Assembly (NCBI RefSeq): GCF_021129235.1
Contig: NZ_JAJOMA010000001.1
Coordinates: 764,903 to 828,902 of the forward strand
Reading direction: 5' to 3'
Source of the DNA: Kineosporia mesophila
GTDB lineage: Bacteria > Actinomycetota > Actinomycetes > Actinomycetales > Kineosporiaceae
DNA length: 64,000 nucleotides
Shown one piece after another: positions 15,372-24,702 of this stretch; positions within the stretch are counted from its first letter, which is position 1, and each line of letters opens with the position of its first letter. Position numbers and translations under genes: made by a program. The notes beneath the pieces were generated by a model. The model had not been told where the DNA came from. It was given only the letters and a program-made list of their open reading frames with translations, and ran no database searches.

Positions 15372-16006
15372 CCATTCGCTCGACGGGGGAAAAAGGAGTG
15401 GTGCAGTTACAGGTCTGGTTCATTGATACGTCTGCTCTGATGTCTGCAGCAGTCAGCCTTCACCTGGACAGGGAGATCCAGTCTGCCATTGGAACTGACC
15501 CGTGCATGTTGCTTGATGTGGTTGTTGACGAGCTGAGATATCGAGCAGCGACTGATGGGCGCCGGTCGTTGGCCGAGATTGCTCTCGGCAGCTTGGCCCG
15601 GTACGGCCCGCCCGTGAAAACTCTGGGTCTGGTAGCTGAGGCAGACGTTCGCGGGATTCAAGCCCTCCTCTCAGACCCACACCCTCTTCGCCATCCTGCC
15701 GAACACTATGCCGAGTCCGTCGCGATCGAGATGATGCGGGCCGCACACAATCGAGGTTCGCAACATCGTTTTCGCTTTCTGAGCGAGGACTACGACGCGC
15801 GGGTCGCCGCGAACCAGGTGCCCTCCTGCGAACCCTTGAGTACACCTCGACTGCTGTGGGCACGTGTCCGCCAAGGCGGACTGGCAGCTGCCCAGGCGGT
15901 CAGTATCACTGATGAACTGATGAGGGCCGGCCGATGCCGGGATTTCACGGTCGCCGAGCTCTCCGGCAGTCAACGAGCACGGCTGGGCCGCGCCGGGCAT
16001 CCCTGA
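15368..16006 (+). CDS. PIN-like domain protein, partner of XRE-ImmA
   Basis: The ATG overlaps the previous stop (ATGA); 212 residues. A GTG at 15398 or 15401 is an alternative start. The fold cues are PIN-like: first strand and Asp in VWFIDTSALMSAA (about 17-28), a second acidic position in LLDVVVDELRYRAA (about 48-60), a central helical part, and a third acidic stretch FRFLSEDYDARVAAN (about 135-148). PIN proteins are Mg-dependent RNases and are the toxin half of many toxin-antitoxin pairs. Coupling to an XRE-metallopeptidase supports such a module. The C-terminal 50 residues (ARVRQGGLAAAQAV ...) match nothing known to me. Confidence 0.7.
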   Translation: MTIRSTGEKGVVQLQVWFIDTSALMSAAVSLHLDREIQSAIGTDPCMLLDVVVDELRYRAATDGRRSLAEIALGSLARYGPPVKTLGLVAEADVRGIQALLSDPHPLRHPAEHYAESVAIEMMRAAHNRGSQHRFRFLSEDYDARVAANQVPSCEPLSTPRLLWARVRQGGLAAAQAVSITDELMRAGRCRDFTVAELSGSQRARLGRAGHP

Positions 16007-16054
16007 GCCTCCTCGCCGTCCAGGTTTCGGGGCGCAGATCCTCGACAGTGAATG

Positions 16055-16603
16055 TCACGTCGATGTCGAGAACCGATCGAGCCGGTACACCACGTGGAGC
16101 GGCGGGTCGATCGGGTTGTCAGGCTCCAGGTCGCCCTCAGCCACCCGGGTGAACCCGGCCTTCTCCAGAGCCCTCCAGGAACGGCGGTTCCCGGCGGCAA
16201 CGGGGACGATGATGCAGGGCGCGCCCGGGTGGTCGACCCAGGTTCTGGTGACCATCGACGAGATCATCCGTACGCCCAGGCCCTGACCGCGCAGGGTGGA
16301 GGCGGCGACGAAGTAGTCCAGGCTCATCGCGCCGGTCGGGACCTCGGTGATCCGGGCGAGCGGGTCACGGAACTCGGGGTAGTCGGCGAACGCCGAGCGC
16401 TGGATCAGGCCGAACGGGTCATCGTCCAGGAGGGCCAGCCAGTCCTGGTTGGGCTCCTGGCCGCGGGCCGATGCGCCGAAGTCGTGTTCGACCGCCTCGG
16501 CGGTGGTCTCGTGGTTCCACCAGCGCTTCACCAGTGGTTCGGCCAGCCACTCGAGCAGCAACGGGAAGTCGTCCTCGACGACGCGGCGCCACGTGATCGT
16601 CAT
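16055..16603 (-). CDS. GNAT acetyltransferase, AAC(6')-like
   Basis: A 182-residue protein of the Acetyltransf_8 / aminoglycoside 6'-N-acetyltransferase type: N-terminal RRVVEDDFPLLLEWLAEPLVKRWW, then the acetyl-CoA loop STLRGQGLGVRMISSM (about 110-125, R/Q-x-x-G-x-G), and the NRRSWRALEKAGF helix (about 148-160). It may modify an aminoglycoside or an amine or hydroxamate substrate. CACGAT lies 6 nt before the ATG. The gene is convergent with the PIN gene. Confidence 0.85.
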   Translation of the reverse strand: MTITWRRVVEDDFPLLLEWLAEPLVKRWWNHETTAEAVEHDFGASARGQEPNQDWLALLDDDPFGLIQRSAFADYPEFRDPLARITEVPTGAMSLDYFVAASTLRGQGLGVRMISSMVTRTWVDHPGAPCIIVPVAAGNRRSWRALEKAGFTRVAEGDLEPDNPIDPPLHVVYRLDRFSTST

Positions 16604-16644
16604 GCGACCATCGTGGCGTCACGGATCGGGACCTGGCGAGGCGA

Positions 16645-16833
16645 TTAATGATCGCCCTGATGTCGCAGGTGCAGCCGCATGCGCACGGCCTGCTCGATCT
16701 GGTTGGCGGTGTCGTGCGGTGCGCGGGATGCGGCCTTGTGCACGCTCTTGTCCAGGACTTCGCGATCCATCCCGGGGAAGTCGGTACGTAGGTCGTCGAC
16801 GACCTCGCCCAGTTCCTGTTCGGTGAGAGTCAT
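16645..16833 (-). CDS. Small three-helix protein
   Basis: I choose ATG 16833 because AGGAG lies 6 nt before it; the frame extends further upstream but with poor coding character. The 62 residues (MTLTEQELGEVVDDLRTDFP ... DREVLDKSVHKAASRAPHDT ... IEQAVRMRLHLRHQGDH) form about three helices, as in the actinobacterial three-helix-bundle dimerisation proteins related to DUF3562. These are usually small cytoplasmic proteins of unknown function. It is downstream-convergent with nothing and divergent from the hydrolase gene. Confidence 0.55.
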   Translation of the reverse strand: MTLTEQELGEVVDDLRTDFPGMDREVLDKSVHKAASRAPHDTANQIEQAVRMRLHLRHQGDH

Positions 16834-16977
16834 GACCATCTCCTGTCCATGTCCCCATCCAGTCTTGCGCGTCACGCCGCGATGGCAAGTCGCCCCACGG
16901 GTGGATACCCAACCTTGTCGTCGGGTGGCAGGGTGTGGGGCGAACCCGCGGGACATCTACCCGACAGGAGTCTCCCC

Positions 16978-17676
16978 ATGGCCACCACGACAGCTGCCTG
17001 CCGCATCCCGGCCGGAGGGGTCGAGCTCGGTGCGGACATCCTCTTCCCCGATCCGTATCCGGCGCAGAGCCCGAACGGCGTAGTGCTTTTCGCCAACGGC
17101 AGCGACATCTCGCGGTTCAGCCCCCGCAACCGGTCGGTGGCCGCCGGGCTCAACCGGCGGGGCCTCGCGGCCGTGCTGGTCGACCTCCTCACCGACGAGG
17201 AGGAGCGGGCCGACAGCCAGACGTCGGAGTACCGTTTCGCCACCGGGCTCCTCACCGAGAGACTGATCGCGGTCGTCGACTGGGCCGTGAACGAACCCTC
17301 ATTGGCCGGAATATCTTGGGGGACGTTCGGCACGAGTACCGGCGCGGCTGCGGCTCTGGGGGCGGCGGCCTACCGGCCGTCGGCGGTCCGGGCGGTGGTC
17401 TCGCGCGGCGGGCGGCCCGATCTGGCCGGCCCGGCCCTGGACTCGGTCACCGCCCCGACCCTGCTGATCGTCGGCAGCAACGACGTGACCGTGCTGGAGC
17501 AGAACCAGCAGGCGCAGAACGTGATGCGGGCCCCCACCATGCTCTACCTGATTCCCGGCGCCGGGCACCAGTTCACCGAGCCCGGCAAGCTGGAACAGGT
17601 CTCAGCCCTGGGCGGTGCCTGGTTCGAGCGGCACCTCACTGACGGGAGCACTGACGAGAGCACTGACGGAAGCTGA
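16978..17676 (+). CDS. Alpha/beta hydrolase, dienelactone-hydrolase type
   Basis: ATG 16978, 7 nt after ACAGGAG, gives 232 residues. Visible are strand/oxyanion VVLFANGSD (about 35-43), nucleophile elbow GTFGTSTGAAAAL (Ser about 122), acid in LLIVGSNDVTVLE (about 165) and His in PGAGHQFTEP (about 197). The fold and length fit DLH-like proteins acting on phosphorylated or ester substrates. The tail DGSTDESTDGS comes from a short repeated ACTGACG-rich element. The last 75 nt overlap the 3' end of the convergent membrane-protein gene. Confidence 0.83.
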   Translation: MATTTAACRIPAGGVELGADILFPDPYPAQSPNGVVLFANGSDISRFSPRNRSVAAGLNRRGLAAVLVDLLTDEEERADSQTSEYRFATGLLTERLIAVVDWAVNEPSLAGISWGTFGTSTGAAAALGAAAYRPSAVRAVVSRGGRPDLAGPALDSVTAPTLLIVGSNDVTVLEQNQQAQNVMRAPTMLYLIPGAGHQFTEPGKLEQVSALGGAWFERHLTDGSTDESTDGS

Positions 17677-19134
17677 TGTGAAGGCCGCGTGATTGGCCGG
17701 GATCAGGAGCACGGCACCGGCCGCTATCAGCGCGCTGATGAGTAGCCACCGCAGGCTCGGGCCGTGGCGTTCGCCGGTGAGCCGGTCGGAGTTGCGGATC
17801 GTGCGGCGGATGTCGCGGGGTGTGCGCCACCAGATGAACCGGGTGACGAGATGGCCCACCAGCAGCGTGAAGGCGATCGACCAGCCCCAGACGTGATGCT
17901 CGAACGGCCCGCCGACCGACAGCAGGAGCACGAAAACCGGCCAGGAAAGCAGGGAAAGACCGAGTGCCGAGGTCAGCCGGTGACCGCGCACGGTGGCCAT
18001 CATCGGGCGCCCGTACTTGCCGATGTCCGCGGTGGCCGCCCGGTTCAGCGTCGTCATCCAGCGGAACGAGCGCGGCCGGGCCGAGCGTTGCGAGCGGGAG
18101 AGACCGGCCAGGGCGTCGGCGTCGTCGGGCACCACGGTGAGCAGCCGGTGCCAGGCGGCGGCCTCGTCCGCGTACTTCTTGCGGGCCCGGGCGAGACGGG
18201 CCGAGAGCTTGGCCTCGTCGATGTCGTCGTACGTGCGCGAGCGCAGCAGTTTCAGGGCCTCCTCGGCGAGAACCAGCTGATCGCGGTTGAGATAGGCCGA
18301 GACCAGGGCCCATTCGGCCACCTGGTTCTCGAAGGTCTCACGGAGCGCCGCCTTCGCCACCCGGGCGGCCTCGGGCGGACTGAGGGTGGTGAGAACCACC
18401 GAGCGCCAGGCCAGTACGGCGCCGGTCGGGGGTGCCTGGGCGAGGGCGGCGAGTGCCTGCAGCGGCAGGTTCAGCTTGAGCAGGCACCGCGCGGCAACGA
18501 TCAGGACGGCCGGTTCCTGGGTGGCGAGGAACGTGGCCACCACGGCCAGGGCGGCCTCGGTCTGCTCGGCGTCGAGCAGGACCCGGGCGCGGGCCACGGC
18601 CTCGTCCGGGTCGTGTGCGCCGGAGCCCGCGTGCTTCGTCACGGCCTGACGGATGGTCTCGTGCAGGCCGACGACGTCCGGGTCGGGAACGCCGGTGGAG
18701 ACCGGCACCAGGGCGGTCGACCCGGCGACCAGCTGGGGCCGGCGATTCGGGTCGCGGGTCAGCAGGAGGTGCGGGTCGACGCCGATGTACTGCAGGGTGC
18801 GGATTTTCGCCAGGTCGTGGAGGGCGGCGGCGGTGACGTGGGTGCCGCGCAGGTCGATCCAGCGCAGTTCCCGGCCGCGGCGGGCGATGAACCGCACGTC
18901 GTCGTCGGTGGCGTTCAGCCCGGCGAGTGACAGCCCGCGCAGGTGCGCCGGCAGGTCGGCGAGGCGGTGCAGGACGGCGGGGGAGGCGTCGAGCGCGAGG
19001 GGCAGTTTGCGGACGTCCAGCGCCCCCTGGGCGTCGTACCAGCGCTCCCAGCCGACGCGGGTGGCGATCAGATAGGTGCCGAGATAGGTGCCGTCGTGCC
19101 AGGAGTTCATCGCCCAGACCGGCGCAAGGGTCAA
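17602..19134 (-). CDS. LRR/TPR protein with C-terminal membrane helices
   Basis: A 510-residue protein beginning 3 nt after the AAA+ gene, so co-transcribed. Residues about 60-120 resemble leucine-rich repeats (LRGLSLAGLNATDDDVRFI; LRWIDLRGTHVTAAALHDL). About 170-350 are TPR-like helical repeats (ALAVVATFLATQEPAVLIV ... AAWHRLLTVVPDDADALAGL). About 385-485 hold three transmembrane segments (LGLSLLSWPVFVLLLSVGG; WSIAFTLLVGHLVTRFIWW; WLLISALIAAGAVLLIPA). Both ends of the repeat region probably face the cytoplasm. It may be a membrane receptor or tether for the AAA+ partner. The last codons lie in repeat-like sequence shared with the convergent hydrolase. Confidence 0.75.
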   Translation of the reverse strand: MTLAPVWAMNSWHDGTYLGTYLIATRVGWERWYDAQGALDVRKLPLALDASPAVLHRLADLPAHLRGLSLAGLNATDDDVRFIARRGRELRWIDLRGTHVTAAALHDLAKIRTLQYIGVDPHLLLTRDPNRRPQLVAGSTALVPVSTGVPDPDVVGLHETIRQAVTKHAGSGAHDPDEAVARARVLLDAEQTEAALAVVATFLATQEPAVLIVAARCLLKLNLPLQALAALAQAPPTGAVLAWRSVVLTTLSPPEAARVAKAALRETFENQVAEWALVSAYLNRDQLVLAEEALKLLRSRTYDDIDEAKLSARLARARKKYADEAAAWHRLLTVVPDDADALAGLSRSQRSARPRSFRWMTTLNRAATADIGKYGRPMMATVRGHRLTSALGLSLLSWPVFVLLLSVGGPFEHHVWGWSIAFTLLVGHLVTRFIWWRTPRDIRRTIRNSDRLTGERHGPSLRWLLISALIAAGAVLLIPANHAAFTSASVSALVSAPVSEVPLEPGTAQG

Positions 19135-19137
19135 GTC

Positions 19138-20427
19138 TCAGCCGATCTTGTGCGTGCGCAGATAGGCGCGGAGCTCGTCGAAGTCGTCACCCGCGCCGGC
19201 GGCGTGGGCCAGGTAGGTCGCGGCCGTGGACAGCCAGGCCCGGGTGGAGGGCGGGGTGTCGCGCAGCGCGCCCTGGAGGTCGGCGTTCGTCACCGGGCTG
19301 ACCAGGCCGACCTGCACCGAGCGCTCGAGCGCGCGCTCGGTGGCGGCCTCGACCAGGCGCACCAGGTCGGCGCCGGAGAACATCTCGGTGCCGCGCACGA
19401 GGGTCTCCAGGGCAGTCTGGTTGACGTCGGGGGCGACGGGACGGCCCGTGATCTGCAGCTTCAGCAGGGCCTCACGGGCCGGGGCGTCGGGCGGCAGGAC
19501 GAGGACGGTGCGGTCGAAACGGCCGGGGCGGCGCAGGGCCTCGTCCACGTCCCAGGGCGCGTTCGTGGCCGCGAGCACGTAGACGCCGTCGTTGCTGGTC
19601 ATGCCGTCGAGCTCGACGAGCAGCTGGTTGACCACGGCCCGGGCCTGGTCGGTGTTGCGGCGCGAGCGGCGGCCGCCGATGGCGTCGAGCTCGTCGAGGA
19701 ACACCACGCCGGGTGACTCCTGGCGGGCCTGGGTGAACAGCCGGGCGATGTTCTGCTCGCTCTGGCCGAAGTAGCTGCCGTAGATGTCGGCCGGGGTGGC
19801 GGAGAAGAACTGGGCCCCGAGCTCACCGCTGAGCGCGCGGGCGATGAAGGTCTTGCCGGTGCCGGGCGGGCCCCACAGCATCAGGCCACCGCGCAGCTGC
19901 TGGCCGAAGGCCTCCCGCAGCTGGGGGTTACGCATCGGGCCGAGCAGCGATCGGTGCAGGCGCTGCTTCACGTCGTTCATGCCGGCGACGTCGGCCAGGG
20001 TCACCAGGTTCGGGTCGCCGGAGTCCCAGCCGGTGGCGGGTGCGACCGGATCGAGGGTGGGACTGAACAGGTTGGTCACCGGTCCGGGCTCAGGGGTCTG
20101 TGCGCTGGGAGCCGGCGTGATGCGCGTCCGCAATTCGGTTTTACCCGACCCCTCGTCGAGGAGGGCCGCGTGAACGGCCCGGTACCCCTCGGCCAGCTGC
20201 TCGTTGCCCGACGCGGAAGCGGCCGCGGCAGCCACCGACAGCGCCGTGGTGTCGTGCGGGGAGGCCGCGAGGGCACCGGTGGCGTGTTGCAGGGCCTGGG
20301 CCGCGTCCCCGGCGGACAGGTACAGACCGGCCAGATGCACGCGGAGGGGGACCCCCGTCGGATCGGTGGGTGTCATGTTCGCCGCAGCGGTCTCCAGGGC
20401 CTGGAACACCGACCGATCTACCGTCAT
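19138..20427 (-). CDS. TPR - AAA+ ATPase (Cdc48/FtsH-like AAA module)
   Basis: ATG 20427 is 6 nt after TATCGT (leaderless), fixing the start; 429 residues. The N-terminus (about 15-100) is TPR-like (HLAGLYLSAGDAAQALQHATGAL). The AAA+ module spans about 150-350: Walker A GPPGTGKT (about 193), pore-type segment SATPADIYGSYFGQSE, Walker B VVFLDELDAIGG (about 240), sensor 1 ATNAP, arginine-finger region RRPGRFDR (about 300) and sensor 2 FSGADLVRLVEAA. It is a classic-clade AAA unfoldase/remodeller without its own protease domain. The membrane LRR/TPR protein directly downstream is the likely partner. Confidence 0.87.
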   Translation of the reverse strand: MTVDRSVFQALETAAANMTPTDPTGVPLRVHLAGLYLSAGDAAQALQHATGALAASPHDTTALSVAAAAASASGNEQLAEGYRAVHAALLDEGSGKTELRTRITPAPSAQTPEPGPVTNLFSPTLDPVAPATGWDSGDPNLVTLADVAGMNDVKQRLHRSLLGPMRNPQLREAFGQQLRGGLMLWGPPGTGKTFIARALSGELGAQFFSATPADIYGSYFGQSEQNIARLFTQARQESPGVVFLDELDAIGGRRSRRNTDQARAVVNQLLVELDGMTSNDGVYVLAATNAPWDVDEALRRPGRFDRTVLVLPPDAPAREALLKLQITGRPVAPDVNQTALETLVRGTEMFSGADLVRLVEAATERALERSVQVGLVSPVTNADLQGALRDTPPSTRAWLSTAATYLAHAAGAGDDFDELRAYLRTHKIG

Positions 20428-20540
20428 CCCGACACGATACCGACACGCCGCCGGGCCGCACTGACTGTTTGCGCCCCCTGGATGACCGCTTTTGCTCCAG
20501 GTCTGTGGTGGAGGGCGGTCGAGGTCATATCGTTTTCGGC

Positions 20541-22037
20541 GTGAAAGCAATGCCGCTGACTCAGAAGACGCTGTCCCACCTCGACGAGAGGGTGGCGCGG
20601 CCGGGCTACGACAGATCCGAAGTCACGGTGGGCATCGTGCATTTCGGGGTCGGAGGATTCCACCGGGCGCACCAGGCGATGTATCTGGACACCCTGATGA
20701 ACTCCGGCCGGGCGATGGACTGGGGCATCTTCGGGGTCGGGGTGATGCCGCCCGACAAGGCCATGGCCGATGCGCTGTCGAAGCAGGATCACCTCTACAC
20801 GCTGATGCTCAAGGACGGGCACGGCAACCTGGATGCCCGGGTGATCGGCTCGATCGTCGACTACGCCTACGCCCCCGACGAACCGCAGCGGGTGCTCGAC
20901 GTGCTGACCGCGCCCTCGACGCGCATCGTCTCGCTGACGGTGACCGAGGGCGGCTACAACATCGACAACACCACCGGTGCGTTCGACGTGGACAACCCGG
21001 TGATCACTGCGGACGTCGCCGGCCTCTCGGAGGGGAAGGCGCCGGTCACGATGTACGCCTGGGTGGCGGAGGCACTCCGGATCCGGCGGGAGCGCGGTAT
21101 CGAGCCGTTCACGGTGATGTCCTGCGACAACATCCAGTCGAACGGTGACGTGGCCCGCTCGTCCATCGCCGCGTTCGCCGGTCTGGTCGACGAGGACCTG
21201 GCGCAGTACATCCGCACCGAGGTGTTCTTCCCGAACGCCATGGTCGACCGGATCACGCCGGTCACCACGCCCGACGTGGTCGAGGCGGTGTCGGGTGTCT
21301 TCGGCATCGACGACGCCTGGCCGGTGGCCTGCGAGCCGTTCACCCAGTGGGTGCTGCAGGACGCGTTCCAGTCCGGGGTCCGTCCTCCGTTCGAGGAGGC
21401 CGGCGTGCAGATGGTCGCCGACGTCGAGCCGTACGAGCTGATGAAGCTGCGCCTGCTCAACGCCGGGCACCAGGCCATCGCCTACGCCGGGCACCTGTGC
21501 GGGTACACGTACGCCCACGAGCCCTCGTCCGACCCGTTGTTCGTGCAGTTCCTGCGTGACTACTGGAACCACGAGGCCCGGCTCACGCTGGCCCCGGTCG
21601 AGGGCATCGACGTGGACGAGTACTGCAACACCCTGATCGAGCGCTTCGCCAACCCGGAGGTCCGCGACACGATCGCCCGGCTGGCCTCCTACGCCTCCGA
21701 CCGCATCCCCAAGTTCGTGGTGCCGGTGATCCGTGCCAACCTGGCGAAGGGCCTGGTCAGCACCCGGGCCATCGCGATCGCGGTGACCTGGGCGCGCTAC
21801 GCCGAGGCGGTCGACGAGCAAGGGCAGCCGATCACGGTCGTCGACGTGGAGAAGGACGAGGTGCTCGCCCGGGGCGCCCGGCAGAAGGACGACCCGCTGG
21901 CCCTGGCCCGCTCCACCCGCTGGTTCGGTGACCTGGCCGACGACCCGCGCTTCGCCGAGGTCTACACGGCCCAGCTGGCACTGATCCACGAGGTCGGGGC
22001 CCGGGAGTTCCTGAACATCCTGAACAAGAGCGCGTAA
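20541..22037 (+). CDS. Long-chain polyol dehydrogenase (mannitol/arabinitol dehydrogenase family)
   Basis: GTG 20541 follows TATCGT by 7 nt; a close ATG at 20550 is possible. The 498 residues match the length of mannitol 2-dehydrogenases. Features: NAD site VGIVHFGVGGFHRAHQAMY (about 28-46), TEGGYNID, SCDNIQSNGD, MVDRITP, and the catalytic-region helix KLRLLNAGHQAIAYAGHL with Lys and the N-x-x-H-x2-A pattern. It oxidises a polyol (D-mannitol to fructose or D-arabinitol to xylulose) with NAD. The convergent gene encodes a pentulose-type kinase, which favours a pentitol or hexitol catabolic pair, but they are not in one operon. Confidence 0.9.
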   Translation: MKAMPLTQKTLSHLDERVARPGYDRSEVTVGIVHFGVGGFHRAHQAMYLDTLMNSGRAMDWGIFGVGVMPPDKAMADALSKQDHLYTLMLKDGHGNLDARVIGSIVDYAYAPDEPQRVLDVLTAPSTRIVSLTVTEGGYNIDNTTGAFDVDNPVITADVAGLSEGKAPVTMYAWVAEALRIRRERGIEPFTVMSCDNIQSNGDVARSSIAAFAGLVDEDLAQYIRTEVFFPNAMVDRITPVTTPDVVEAVSGVFGIDDAWPVACEPFTQWVLQDAFQSGVRPPFEEAGVQMVADVEPYELMKLRLLNAGHQAIAYAGHLCGYTYAHEPSSDPLFVQFLRDYWNHEARLTLAPVEGIDVDEYCNTLIERFANPEVRDTIARLASYASDRIPKFVVPVIRANLAKGLVSTRAIAIAVTWARYAEAVDEQGQPITVVDVEKDEVLARGARQKDDPLALARSTRWFGDLADDPRFAEVYTAQLALIHEVGAREFLNILNKSA

Positions 22038-22049
22038 CTGAACCCGGCC

Positions 22050-22091
22050 GTGATCATGCGAACCTTCCCCGGGGAAGGTTCGCATGATCAC
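22050..22091. terminator. Perfect 42-bp loopless palindrome between convergent genes
   Basis: The 21-nt arm GTGATCATGCGAACCTTCCC(C) is followed immediately by its exact complement. It begins 12 bp after the dehydrogenase stop and ends 18 bp before the kinase stop, with no T-run. Position indicates a bidirectional terminator; perfection and length could also give a cruciform or a protein site. Confidence 0.75.
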
Positions 22092-22109
22092 GAGGGGTCT
22101 CGGGGGCTC

Positions 22110-23537
22110 TCAGCGTTCGGCCGTCAGCTCCCGGACCTCGGCGTACTGCTCCCGCACCTGCGGGGTGAGCTGGTCGGCCGCGAGCACCGTCGGCTCGCCG
22201 GAGGACGACCACTGTGGCAGGGTCTGCGAGCCGGACAGCACCCAGGCCGCCTGGCGGGCGGCGCCGTCGGCCACGTACTCACCCGGGGTCGGCACCAGGA
22301 CGTCCAGGCCCAGGATGCCCGGGGCCAGCCGCTGCACCGCCTCGGACTGCGCCGCCCCACCGATGAGGAAGGCCCGCTGCACCGGGACGCCCGCGGCGCG
22401 CAGGGCGTCGATGCCGTCGGCCAGGGAGCACAGCAGCGCCTCGACCGCGGCCCGGGCGATGTGCGCGGGTGTGGTGTTGGACAGCCGCATACCGTGCAGC
22501 GACGCCGTCGAGCGGGGCCGGTTGGGCGTGCGCTCGCCCTCGAAGTAGGGCACCAGCACCAGTCCTTCGGCGCCCGAGGGAGCCTGCAGGGCGAGCTTGG
22601 CCAGGCCTTCGTGGTCGACGCCGAGCAGGTTCGCCGCCCAGTCGAGCACCCGCGCCGCATTCAGGGTGCAGGCCAGGGGCAGGTAGCGGCCGGTCGCGTC
22701 GGCGAAACCGGTGACCAGGCCGGAGCCGTCGGCGGTCGGTGAACCGGCGATCGCCGAGACCACGCCCGAGGTGCCGATCGACACCGCGACGTCACCGGGC
22801 TTCAGCGCCAGGGCCAGAGCGGCCGCCGCGTTGTCGCCCGCACCCGGCCCGAGGATGGGCGAGGACCCGTCGAAGAACCCGGCCGTGCCCGTTCCTGCCC
22901 GTTCGCGTGGTCCGAGTACCCGGGGAACTGTGGCTTCGTGACCGAGTGCGCGCTCCAGCAGATCGTTGCGGTAGCCCTCGGAGGCGGGCGACCAGTAGCC
23001 GGTACCCGACGCGTCCGACCGGTCGGTGACCAGGCCCTCGAATCCCGTTCCGGCGAAACCACCGGCGAGTTGCCAGGTCAGCCAGTCGTGAGGCAGAGCC
23101 ACCGCGTGGGTCCGGGTGGCGTTCGCCGGTTCCGCGTCGCGCAGCCAGCGCAGCTTGGTCACGGTCAGCGAGGCCACCGGGACCGAGCCGATCGCGTCGG
23201 CCCACTGCTGCTCGTCGAGCTCACCGATCAGGTCGGTGGCGGCGCCGGCCGATCGGGTGTCGTTCCACAGCAGGGCGTCGCGCACCACCTCGCCGGAGGA
23301 GTCGAGGGCGATCATGCCGTGCTGCTGGCCACCCACCGAGAGCGCGGCCACGTCGTGCAGTCCGCCCGCATCGCTGACCGCTGTCTGCAGGGCCTCCCAC
23401 CAGGCCCGGGGGTGTACTTCGGTGCCGTCGGGATGCCGGGCGCGACCGGAGCGCACGAGCTCTCCGGTGTCGGCATCCCGAATCACGATCTTGCAGGACT
23501 GGGTGGACGAGTCCACACCGGCGACGAGGGTCATCAT
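22110..23537 (-). CDS. xylB: Xylulokinase (FGGY carbohydrate kinase)
   Basis: A 475-residue FGGY kinase. Phosphate-1 loop [16 protein letters not shown] (about 4-19), substrate region [13 protein letters not shown] (about 68-80) and LWNDTRS (about 90), and the C-terminal ATP site [32 protein letters not shown] (about 235-266) followed by [14 protein letters not shown] (about 390-403). The QQHGM and LWNDTRS motifs are characteristic of xylulokinases. It phosphorylates D-xylulose to D-xylulose 5-phosphate for the pentose-phosphate pathway. A GGGAGCA ribosome binding site precedes the ATG. It is convergent with the polyol dehydrogenase, consistent with arabinitol or xylitol use. Confidence 0.9.
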   Translation of the reverse strand: MMTLVAGVDSSTQSCKIVIRDADTGELVRSGRARHPDGTEVHPRAWWEALQTAVSDAGGLHDVAALSVGGQQHGMIALDSSGEVVRDALLWNDTRSAGAATDLIGELDEQQWADAIGSVPVASLTVTKLRWLRDAEPANATRTHAVALPHDWLTWQLAGGFAGTGFEGLVTDRSDASGTGYWSPASEGYRNDLLERALGHEATVPRVLGPRERAGTGTAGFFDGSSPILGPGAGDNAAAALALALKPGDVAVSIGTSGVVSAIAGSPTADGSGLVTGFADATGRYLPLACTLNAARVLDWAANLLGVDHEGLAKLALQAPSGAEGLVLVPYFEGERTPNRPRSTASLHGMRLSNTTPAHIARAAVEALLCSLADGIDALRAAGVPVQRAFLIGGAAQSEAVQRLAPGILGLDVLVPTPGEYVADGAARQAAWVLSGSQTLPQWSSSGEPTVLAADQLTPQVREQYAEVRELTAER

Positions 23538-23657
23538 TGCTCCCGAACGATCGACAGACTGGCCGGCTCCGGCCGTCTGAGCACAGCCCGGCCCAGCTTA
23601 CTGGCCGGTCAGGAAGGGGCGGCGATGAGTTCCGCCCCCTGACCTCGTCCTGAAGGT

Positions 23658-24619
<962 letters not shown>

Positions 24620-24702
24620 AAAGGTGTTCCGGTGCAGGTATAGAGCAGTTAGGCGCCCGTTGAGAACTGCACCGCAGGCCCGAACGGGTTAACATGGCGC
24701 GA

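Noticed and set aside
13894..16006. XRE-ImmA/PIN as part of an integrated element
   Set aside because: No integrase, excisionase, relaxase or attachment-site duplication was found around it.
20424..22091. A 555-codon open frame antisense to the polyol dehydrogenase
   Set aside because: The sense strand has full family motifs; the antisense frame is a by-product of high-GC codon use and has no recognised domain.
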